A stretch of 64,000 nucleotides of DNA. Source: Leptodactylus fallax. Taxonomy: Eukaryota; Chordata; Amphibia; Anura; Leptodactylidae. The stretch is taken from NCBI GenBank assembly GCA_947044405.1, contig CAMRHE010000321.1, positions 186,001 to 250,000 of the forward strand, in the 5' to 3' direction. The notes under the pieces are model-generated. The model was not told the origin of the DNA, did no database searches, and worked only from the letters and a program-made list of their open reading frames with translations. Shown here in pieces: positions 39,650 to 49,139 of this stretch. The translations under genes were made by a program, and so were the position numbers. The number at the start of each line of letters is the position of its first letter. The first letter of the stretch is position 1.

Positions 39650-39850
39650 CTGGCCAGGCCTCGGACTCGCGTAGAACGCGGCCGACCGCGAGGCACCGTC
39701 GGCGGCGCGGCGCTACCGCGAACTCCGGAGGTTCCGCGGAGGCCTGGGAAAAGGTACCGGGGGGCCAGGAAAGGGGGTCCCCACACGAGGGGGGGGGGGG
39801 GGAACCAGGTGCCCCCCCCCCGACGGGGGCCGCTCGGTAGGAGCGACCAG
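39650..39850. promoter_or_regulatory. CpG-dense G/C-tract block near the DIRS 5' end
   Basis: This is the most CpG-dense stretch of the window (TCGGCGGCGCGGCGCTACCG near 39700). A run of 15 G (from about 39789) and a run of 10 C (from about 39812) can pair into a hairpin or form quadruplex structure. It lies about 0.65-0.8 kb inside the minus-strand 5' end of the element, so it could contain its promoter or leader. That role is inference. Confidence 0.35.
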
Positions 39851-40339
39851 AAAACCCAAAAACGCCCCAGAAAAAAGGGGCTTATTTACTAAGATTTAAG
39901 GCCCAGTTCAGGGGAACCCTGTGATGCCCCCCCCTAAACAGGACCCATACTATTGTCCCCCTGGGAAATGGCACTAAGGGGCTGAGAGGGCCTGAAGGGG
40001 AGATGGAGAGGGGCTGAGGTAACTTACTCACCTGCCTTCTATTCTTCTCATACTCACCAGTCTGGTGACTTCAGGCGCCGCAGGGTCACCCCCTCGGTAG
40101 GACCTCGCACGTGGGAGTGGGGTCACCGGTACTCCGGCCGCTTTCGGGGTGCGGCGAATGGTGAGTGGGGACTGGGTGACCGGCGAGGCTGCTCTTTTGC
40201 AGAGCGCTGCGCCCGCAGGACGGTATGACTAGTGTGGCGTACACGCTGACTACCCCCTGCACCTGAAAGAAAGGTAAAAATAAAAACGATGCAAGACAGA
40301 AGACCTGAGTCAGGTCGTGTCTGCCTCCTATGACACTAG

Positions 40340-40487
40340 GTTTCAAACTGATTCATGCACAGTGGCTGTGGCAGGGTATAGCCTGGAGGCGGAGCCAACA
40401 GCCTTTGCTTTTTCCTAGTGTCTTGTCTCCTAGTGACCAGGTCTATACCCATGGTGCTGTGTCCCCCAGTGAAGTAGACGAGAAAGT
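40340..40487 (-). repeat. DIRS right inverted terminal repeat
   Basis: Reads inward to outward CAAACTGATTCATGCACAG ... GTGCTGTGTCCCCCAGTG, then GAAGTAGACGAGAAAGT at the border. It is the inverse of the left repeat except for the outer 25 bases. Confidence 0.88.
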
Positions 40488-41090
40488 ATCAGCCACTGTT
40501 ACCAGTCCAATGGCAGCTCTGACAGTTCTGTTCAGCCGAGCTGCATTCAGGCCAGTAAATCCAGCTGGATCTTGACCATGTGAAATGGCCCCATGGCCTT
40601 ATTCACACAGTGACAGGGTTATAAAATGGCTTGTCATGGTCATGTGACTATAGCTTGAGAGTACATATACTGGCTGCCTCTCTAGTGCCACATAACAGAC
40701 AGCTACCCTACAAGTCAGTGTCAGACCCTTTCATAAACCATGCAAGAAGTGTTTAAAGCTAAAAATTGTTCACTCCATTAGAAGACCCCTGTACACAATG
40801 ACTGTGGGGGTCTTGCCTGTACAGAGCAGGATACGGATTGGTGGGGGCAAGAAGTCTTTTGTGATGGGGTGTAGTCATGATGGAGACTGGCCATTTGTAA
40901 TAAAAGGCCCCTGTGCTGTGCGACAGTCTCATCCATGTTACCCAAAGAATCCACCTGCCCAGAAACTCTAATCACTGCCGCCACTGAATATGGAGGGTAA
41001 ATCCCACCAGAAAGAAATGTTCTTGCTGAATTCTAGCAGTGAACGGGATAAGATAATCCACTACACTGGCGACAGACTGCTGATGTGAGC
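40488..41090. other. Intergenic, no feature seen
   Basis: Unique-looking DNA between the DIRS element and the 97-bp array. Short ORFs (for example 40778-40984 minus) have no recognisable similarity. Confidence 0.5.
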
Positions 41091-41726
41091 TCTGGAGTAT
41101 AATACAGGATGTAACTCAGGATCAGTACAGGATAAGTAATGTAATGTATGTACACAGTGACTGCACCAGCAGAATAGTGAGCGCAGCTCTGGAGTATAAT
41201 ACAGGATGTAACTCAGGATCAGTACAGGATAAGTAATGTAATGTATGTACATAGTGACTGTACCAGCAGAATAGTGAGTGCAGCTCTGGAGTATAATACA
41301 GGATGTAACTCAGGATCAGTACAGGATAAGTAATGTAATGTATGTACACAGTGACTGCACCAGCAGAGTAGTGAGCGCAGCTCTGGAGTATAATACAGGA
41401 TGTAACTCAGGATCAGTACAGGATAAGTAATGTAATGTATGTACACAGTGACTGTACCCCCCAGCAGAATAGTGAGCGCAGCTCTGGAGTATAATACAGG
41501 ATGTAACTCAGGATCAGTACAGGATAAGTAATGTAATGTATGTACACAGTGACTGTACCAGCAGAATAGTGAGCGCAGCTCTGGAGTATAATACAGGATG
41601 TAACTCAGGATCAGTACAGGATAAGTAATGTAATATATGTACACAGTGACTGTACCAGCAGAATAGTGACTGCAGCTCTGGAGTATAATACAGGATGTAA
41701 CTCAGGATCAGACAAGATAAGTAATG
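41088..41726 (+). repeat. 97-bp minisatellite, left part
   Basis: About 6.5 units of roughly 97 bp. Each contains GCTCTGGAGTATAATACAGG, ATGTAACTCAGGATCAGTAC, AGTAATGTAATGTATGTACA and CAGCAGAATAGTGAGCGC. As 97 is 1 modulo 3 and the minus strand has few stops, overlapping minus-strand ORFs rich in YIHYITYP and YILYYTPEL arise. These are artefacts. The array is interrupted at 41727 by a Tc1 element and resumes at 43106. Confidence 0.95.
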
Positions 41727-41967
41727 TACAGTCATGGCCAAAAGTTTTGAGAATGACACAAATATTCTATTTTCACATTATCTGCTGCCCTCTGGTTTTT
41801 ATGTGTGTTTGTCAGATGTTTTTATCACATACAGAAATAGAATTGCATTCATATTATGAGTAACAGAAGCTTATATTGACAGTTAGAATGAGTTAATGCA
41901 GCAAGTCAATATTTGCAGTTTGACCCTTCTCTCAGGACCTCTGCAATTCTCCCTGGCATGCTCTCAA

Positions 41968-42760
41968 TCAACTTCTGGACCAAACCTGACTGATAGCAGT
42001 CCATTCTTGCAGAATCAATGCTTTCATTTTGTCTGAATTTGTTGGTTTTTGTTTGTCCACCCGTCTCTTGATGATTGACCACAAGTTCTCAATGGGATTA
42101 AGATCTGGGGAGTTTCCAGGCCATGGACCCAAAATCTCTATGTTTTGTTCCCTGAGCCATTTAGTTATCACCTTTGCTTTATGGCAAGGTGCTCCATCAT
42201 GCTGGAAAAGGCATTGTCGAGCGCCAAACTGCTCTTGGACGGTTGGGAGAAGTTGCTCTTGGAGGACATTCTGGTACCATTCTTTACACAGGCTTTTTTT
42301 AAGCAAGACTGTGAGAGAGCCGCTCCCCTGACTGAGAAGCAACCCCACACATGAATGGTTTCAGGATGCTTTACAGTTGGCATGAGACAAGACTGGTGGT
42401 AGCGCTCACCTCTTCTTCTCAGAATAAGCTGTTTTCCAGATGTTCCAAACAATGGAAAAGGGGATTCATGAGAGAAAATGACTTTCCCCCAGTCCTCAGC
42501 AGTCCACTCCCTGTACCTTTTGCAGAATATCAGTCTGTCCCTGATGTTTTTTTACAGGATAAGTAATGTAATGTATGCACACAGTGACTGTACCAGCAGC
42601 AATAGTGAGCCTTTTTGGCACCAATGGAACCTCTCTCCTTGAAGCTCTTGATGATGTATAGATTGTTGACTGAGGTGCAATGTAACTAGCTGCAAACCTT
42701 CCCAGAGCATTTTGTGCAGTGCAATGATGACCACTCAGGATAACCATGGTAACAGAAGAG
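41968..42760 (-). pseudogene. Tc1-like transposase, broken
   Basis: The minus strand encodes parts of a DDE transposase. Near the element's 5' side are fragments of the helix-turn-helix region (about 42.75-42.61 kb), then the filler insertion. The catalytic core follows in shifted frames: VIFSHES at about 42480, GTSGKQLILRRRGERYHQ, TIHVWGCFS, then QHDGAPCHKAK (second Asp at 42196-42198) and NSPDLNPIENLW (Glu at 42088-42090, 35 residues further on). The first catalytic Asp of the usual FSDES motif is His (codon 42468-42470). With the deletion and frameshifts, the copy is dead. Confidence 0.85.
42554..42610 (+). repeat. Minisatellite filler inside the Tc1 element
   Basis: ACAGGATAAGTAATGTAATG through CACAGTGACTGTACCAGCAG to AATAGTGAGC matches the flanking 97-bp array, with one substitution and one extra C. 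It replaces the transposase segment that should link the DNA-binding and catalytic parts. Confidence 0.88.
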
Positions 42761-43105
42761 AAACAAAAAGCAAAAACCAGCCCCTTAAAAAGGGGAAGTG
42801 TAATTCGTACGTAATCATGACAGATTGATCTCCAGCCCTGTCCTCATCAACACCCACACCTGTGTTAATGGAGCAATCACTGAAACGATGTTAGGTGGTC
42901 CTTTTAAGGCAGGGCTGCAATGATGTTGAAATGTGTTTTGGGGGATAAAGTTCATTTTCTAGGCAAATATTGACTTTCAAGTAATTGCTGTTAAGCTGAT
43001 CACTCTTTATAACATTCTGGAGTAATGCAAATGCCATTAGAAAAACTGAAGCAGTAGACTTTGTAAAAATTAATATTTGTATCACAACTTTTGGCCATGA
43101 CTGTA

Positions 43106-43930
43106 CACAGTGACTGTACCAGCAGAATAGTGAGTGCAGCTCTGGAGTATAATACAGGATGTAACTCAGGATCAGTACAGGATAAGTAATGTAATGTATG
43201 TACACAGTGACTGTACCAGCAGAATAGTGAGCGCAGCTCTGGAGTATAATACAGGATGTAACTCAGGATCAGTACAGGATAAGTAATGTAATGTATGTAC
43301 ACAGTGACTGTACCAGCAGAATAGTGAGCGCAGCTCTGGAGTATAATACAGGATGTAACTCAGGATCAGTACAGGATAAGTAATGTATGTACACAGTGAT
43401 TGCACCAGCAGAATAGTGAGTGCAGCTCTGGAGTATAATACAGGATGTAACTCAGGACAGTACAGGTAAGTAATGTAATGTATGTACACAGTGACTGTAC
43501 CAGCAGAATAGTGAGTGTTGGTGTGGAGTATAATACAGGATGTAACTCAGGATCAGTACAGGATAAGTAATGTAATGTATGTACACAGTGACTGCACCAG
43601 CAGAATAGTGAGCGCAGCTCTGGAGTATAATACAGGATGTAACTCAGGATCAGTACAGGATAAGTAATGTAATGTATGTACACAGTGACTGCACCAGCAG
43701 AATAGTGAGCGCAGCTCTGGAGTATAATACAGGATGTAACTCAGGATCAGTACAGGATAAGTAATGTAATGTATGTACACAGTGACTGCACCAGCAGAAT
43801 AGTGAGTGCAGCTCTGGAGTATAATACAGGATGTAACTCAGGATCAGTACAGGATAAGTAATGTAATGTATTTACACAGTGACTGCACCAGCAGAATAGT
43901 GAGTGCAGCTCTGGAGTATAATACAGGATC
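43106..43930 (+). repeat. 97-bp minisatellite, right part
   Basis: About 8.5 further units in the same orientation as 41088-41726, starting with the part-unit CACAGTGACTGTACCAGCAG. One unit near 43512 carries GTTGGTGTGGAG in place of the usual GCAGCTCTGGAG. It ends close to the predicted MIOS polyadenylation signal. Confidence 0.95.
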
Positions 43931-43939
43931 GGTATAAGG

Positions 43940-44399
43940 TAGGTATTTACAAAGTGAATTTATTATGTAAACTGACAATGTCTGTAGGTGTACATTCACT
44001 TTAAAAACACATGATACAGATGCAATTAAGGCAGGAATCAGACACAACATATCAGCTTTGCCATAGATTATTTTTCTTCAGTTTGGTGTAATAATGAGAC
44101 TGATTAATCTGCAATAAATTGGAGTAACAGAACGGCAGACCCCCTGCTGCTCTCTAGTCTATAGCCAGCGTTGGCAAAAGGCATGTGGGGTTATAAATCG
44201 GATTTAAGTCCAGAAACTGAGAACGTCCCTTCAAAAATATATATATTTTTTATACAATTTTCTGTACCAAGCTGCATTCTGCAGATCACAGTCCTGTCCG
44301 TACACCGATCCTTCATGGCTCTAACACTGTCAGTAATATTAGCTGTCCATCGCATCTCCTTGTACACAACATGGCTGTCTTCAATGTCCTGGGTCAGAC
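43940..44399 (-). other. MIOS: MIOS 3'UTR (probable)
   Basis: Minus-strand sequence after the MIOS stop codon, with an AATAAA hexamer at 43964-43959 immediately before the 97-bp array. This would give a 3'UTR of about 0.45 kb. The assignment rests on the hexamer only. Confidence 0.4.
43959..43964 (-). terminator. Candidate MIOS polyadenylation signal
   Basis: AATAAA on the minus strand, 436 bases after the MIOS stop codon. A downstream GT-rich element is not obvious because the minisatellite follows. Confidence 0.35.
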
Positions 44400-44496
44400 T
44401 CAGGGCTGTGCAGTCTCTGCAGGTATCAGGTTGCCTGTTGTATCCAGCTGCATGCACTTACAGGAGCACGCAGACACCGGGCACTCCGTGTGATCT
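44400..44496 (-). CDS. MIOS: MIOS exon 11, C-terminus and stop
   Basis: Acceptor TTTTGCAG, then one base completing Arg848, [18 protein letters not shown], and on to ETAQP and TGA (44402-44400). The Cys residues 853, 858, 860 and 862 complete the zinc-binding C-terminal module. Confidence 0.95.
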
Positions 44497-47400
44497 CTGC
44501 AAAACATAGGCAAGAACGGGCAACAGATCAGCAGGCACTCTACTATCCTCTGGGGTCAGGGGGGCTATTCCCAGGGAACACTGCTTAACCCTCTACAGGT
44601 ATTTGGTTTTCTTTCAATCTTTGTGTCACGCACCATTATACAATGGATGGATCCCCCATTAAACAAGTAGAATCTACAAGTTACTGGAATTGCTCTTTAA
44701 CCTCTTACTGACCACATGATGACTACATACTCCTTGGTAGTCGGCATAACTCTGCAAGGAAGTACCAGGGCATCTGTGCAGAGTTAGGAGCTGCAGGAGG
44801 GACAGCCCATAGTAAAGGCAGGGATAGTTTGTTACCAGTGAGCACTGTGTATATAGCTATGGCTTTCTCCTAGCCCAGCTGCTTCTCAGATCTACTTACA
44901 AAGGTGAACAAAAGCCAAAAATCGTAATTATGTTATGTCTATTATGACCTTATTGGGGTCACAATGTGTATACACAAAAAAAATAAAACCAGACTAACCA
45001 CCCCGTATATACACACAGGTTCTAGCCCCGGCAACACAAAACTATCCCGAAGATTACCATGAATACATGAAATGTTTCCCCTCCATTTTTTTTCCTCTGT
45101 TCCACATTTTGTCAGATATTTCAAAAAACCAAAAATGTGTCCAGTCATGAACCAGGGAAAATAACCCGGTCATGAAATGGTTAGCTAGCTTTTCACCCCC
45201 TCTGCTCCTCACCTGAACCAGCTCATCATATGCCCGGCGTGACCACCATGCCGACAGTTGTGACACCAGGTGAACCAGTTGTTAAACTGCGCCACTTTCT
45301 TCTCCTTGCTGAGGTCGACCTTCTCGTCAGACTTGGATGCTCCTGTGTAGAGGACGGATCCGGGACAGGGGGTCATCCAATTATAATGATGAAAAGAAGG
45401 GGGGGTGGGGGAATTTTCTTCTTTTATAGTGAAATTTTTTTTACAACTTTTTAATATACTTTGTTTCTAATTTTCACAACTTTCAAGATCTCTGCTTGCT
45501 GTCAGTGACTGTGAAGACTCTTGTGTCCATTCAGAGGCAGTAACCCTGTACATAACTAGTCCGGCGCTCTCATTGTATCCAGTCTAGGTAATGCTCTAGT
45601 GTCTAAACTCCAGACTGATACATCTGCTGCTGATGTGCTGAGCTCACAGAGCATTGTCTAGACTGGATACAACTGTATCAGCTGAGAGCAGGACTAGCTA
45701 TGTACAGGGTTACTGACTATGAATGGAAACGAGTCTTCTCAGTCACTGACAGCAAGCAGAGGTCTTTTAAATGGTAATATTTTTGGATATATAGAGAGAT
45801 TAAGCTTTATAAACATTAAAGTTTTCTGGGACTTATTAATGACCTATCCTTACACCTGGGCCCCCAGGCTGATCAGCTGAATAGGCTGCAGCATTTATGT
45901 AAGTGCTGCAGCCTCTTCAGTACTTACCAAGCACAGCGCCGTACATTGTATAGTGGCTGTGTTTGGTATTGCATTACAGCCCATTCATTTGAATGGGACT
46001 GAGCTGCAATCAGGCCATGTGACCGATGAACCTGACATCACATGGACTGAAGCAGATCGCTGCCACTGCTGCCTTATACAGCTGACCCATGGGGTACTGG
46101 TTGTCAGGCCCCCACTGATCTACAACGTATGACATCCTAAGGATAAGATATCCCTAACTAATATTATAACCCTATAATTTAGGATTTTGCGGCCGTTACC
46201 TGGACTGCTAGAGACTGGATTTCCCATGTTAATAAGACACAGGGCGCAGCGGGGAAGAGGCTTTCGGCAGCCGGGGCAGCTGGTGAACTTTGACTTGGTT
46301 GGTGACCCGCTGACTCCATACTGACTGAATCCTCGGCCCTGGTGCGGTACTGAGGTGCAGCTGTACGAGATGGATTTCCCACAGAAATTACAGCTCACAA
46401 ATACCTGCAAGAAAATAAAATCCAACCGAGTAAGTTTTCACAGCGCTGCAGCTTTCTAGGTTATATTTCATCACCATGATGGTTGCTTGCTGTCAGTGAA
46501 TTGACAGACCTATTACTATAATTGTATCCAGCCTAGACAATCCTCTGAGCTAAACACGTGTGCTTATAGTGTGCTGCAGTGTATCAGGGCTTGCTCAAGC
46601 TGGTCTCTCTAGACCGCTATCCTCTCTATCCCTCAATATCTGGCATCAGGGGGAGAGTTGGGACACCCCCATATACATCAGACGATGGACTAGTCCTATT
46701 AGTTCAGGTCTACTCCATGGAAGGGGCTTTATGAATTTATCTACTTATGACCTATGCTTGGAATAGATAAGCAATTGAAGACCAGCAAGGTCTGGGGTAC
46801 TAACCCAGCTTTGAAGAAACCACATTATCTGTGTGTGGGCGCTGCAGCCTCTGCACTGAATACCAAGTACAGCGCCGTACATTGTATAGTGACTGTGCTT
46901 GGTATTGCACCTCAGCCCCATTCACTTGAATGAGACTGAACTGTGAATAGGCCATGTGATAAATAAACATGACATAACCTATGAAGCGGAAGTGGCAGTC
47001 ATGGAGTCAGATGGGTGTCAGAACCTGCTGATCTTCAGTGGATCACCTATCCTAAAGTAAAGGTCCTCAACTCCTGAGTCTGGAGAACCTCTAATAGTAT
47101 TGAGGCTTTCCATGATCTATACACTGGAATTGTAGCCGGCTTTACCGGTCACATCCCTGACTATGGGGAGATATAGCAGGCTGTGTACACCAGTTCTGAG
47201 CGAGATAAGATATGGTGAGGTCACAAAACCACATGGACATGATGTCAACAAGAGGAGTCCAAGGAAAACCCCATTACTGGATAGATAAAAAAGATTATAC
47301 CAAGATGATAACAGCTACAACCCCCTAAGGGCACTCCTCAGCACTGACCACAGGTGGGATTTCTGCTGGACTGCTTAGGAAAGAGGAAGAGGCTGAACCT

Positions 47401-49092
47401 GGGACTAGAAGTAGAGAAACCCCCAAACCAAGAGATGGCAGTCCAGAGCAGAGATATTGGAGAGACTGCAGAGAAGAGGATAAAGAGACCAGAGCAAGGG
47501 GTGATGGTGCGGGACTCTGGGGAGGGGCAGGAGACAGACCAGATCATAGCAGGTGGTAGTGGGGAGCTCCCATGGCTATTGATGGACGGTATCCTACTGG
47601 TACTGGTTAATCTGTGTGCTATAGTATATAGGTGTGACATAGTATATATGGCCTTATATATGATCAGTGAGATCCTGCATTTTTTCAATTAAATAAAACA
47701 ATAAATTATACTACATTATTTTATTACTACTACTACATTAATAATAATAATTTTATAATTATTATTATTATTACCACCACCACCAACCTGAGCGAGCGGC
47801 TTGGAGCTGGGATCCAGTTTACTCCGATGGATATCAAATTCAGCTCTCTTATGCCAGAACCTCCACGCATCCAGCAGGTTCCTATAGTTTTCTATCCAGT
47901 ACTGGACCCGCTCATCCTTCAGGACATCAGACGGGGATCCCTACATAGCAAAACAAAAAAAAAAAGGTCAAGTGAATGACAGTGTATCAAAAAATTTTTA
48001 AGATTTTTAATTTTTTTCATTACAACATCCTTACAAAGAACTCAGGGTTTTTGGCAACTGAGGACACTACAATACTACAGTGATTTCCTATTAACCCCTC
48101 CTGTTACACGCACCCCCTCCCTGCTAGTTCAGGGTCTGCAGAATTAACTTTGGGGTTTTTGTTTCTGGAACGTGCAGGTCTTTACTATGTCAGACTCCCT
48201 ATAGTAATGTGATATAATAGACGGTCTCCCTGCACACTAGGCTGCTCGGGGTGCGGCTGTCAATGGACTTGCTGACTGTTTCCAATAACATTCAGCAGAA
48301 TTGGTAATATAGCTCTGGAGAATAATACTTCTCAGAGCATCACACTGCCTCCGCCATTGTCCTCTACCCATAATAAATTGCGACGTAACACGCGATTCAT
48401 CACACCAGGCTGCCTTATTCTATTGCTCCATGGTCTAGTTGTGATGCTCATATGCCCATTCTAGGTGCTTTGGGCCACAGATTGGGGTCTGAGTGATCGG
48501 ATGGAAAAACCACATCCTAAATCCAATGTTACCGATGACACACAGCAGGTAAAAGGCATCATAGTGTATGGGAATCAATGGACTAGGAAGTCGCCCATGT
48601 TTTTTTTAGCATTGCATATCAACAGGGTGGGGGTTGTGACTGGAGAAGCTGCACCCTATTGATCTAACTAACCCTTACCATATAGCTATACTACACTACA
48701 ACACAGAGACCTGAGAAATACACAGAAGTTAAATCTCTTATGCAATTTTGGTGCAACATGTAACAAATGTGCAACTGTTTTACTTAAAGGTGGTTTCCAA
48801 GATTGAACAAATATGGTAACTGCATCATACCATGGGTTGTGTCTTGTATTACTAAACTGCAATACTTCAGACTACCTGAACAGAGTCATGGCGCTGTTTT
48901 TGAAAGAAACCTTCCTTATTAACCATGGACAACCCCTCTAAAAGTGAAAGGGCACAACTATTTATACAGGAACAGAAACGTTATACAACTTCCAGGTATC
49001 TAAAGCCTTAAGGGGGTTGCCAGGACTTCTATATTATTGGCCGATACTTAGAGCTGGACAATTTTCCAAAAAATGAAAATCTTGATAGATAG

Positions 49093-49139
<47 letters not shown>

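Larger units (their letters stand above)
37680..40330 (-). pseudogene. DIRS gag-like upstream region
   Basis: By position this is the 5' part of the element, where DIRS copies encode a gag-like protein. I see only short fragments (for example LRLSFAASWVIKAFFSW near 38150) and cannot align a full protein. The part at 39650-39850 is CpG-rich. A 5' half tRNA-like sequence lies at 38448-38505. Confidence 0.45.
34607..40487 (-). mobile_element. DIRS-type tyrosine-recombinase retrotransposon
   Basis: A 5.9-kb element with the full DIRS architecture on the minus strand. It has inverted terminal repeats (34607-34790 and 40340-40487), an internal complementary region (34908-35006) and, in minus-strand order, a gag-like region (about 40.3-37.7 kb), reverse transcriptase, RNase H, and tyrosine recombinase. 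Both ends carry AAAGT. The inner 133 bases of the two terminal repeats differ at only two positions, whereas the coding regions are broken by many frameshifts. Its host-side neighbours are the 3' ends of RPA3 and MIOS. DIRS elements are abundant in amphibians and integrate through a circular intermediate without making target-site duplications. Confidence 0.9.
41729..43103 (-). mobile_element. Tc1-like DNA transposon, defective, inserted in the 97-bp array
   Basis: Terminal inverted repeats start CAGTCATGGCCAAAAGTTTT on the left and end AACTTTTGGCCATGACTG on the right. They are flanked by the TA target duplication (41727-41728 and 43104-43105). Removing the element rejoins the minisatellite unit (GTAATGTA/CACAGTGACTG), proving the array is older than the insertion. 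The length of 1375 bp is below the usual 1.6 kb because a central part of the transposase is missing and replaced by 57 bp of array sequence. Confidence 0.95.

Noticed and set aside
41061..44050. Set of overlapping minus-strand ORFs (YIHYITYPVLILSYILYYTPEL and similar)
   Set aside because: By-products of the 97-bp minisatellite; the same peptides appear in different frames and again at 56.4-56.8 kb.
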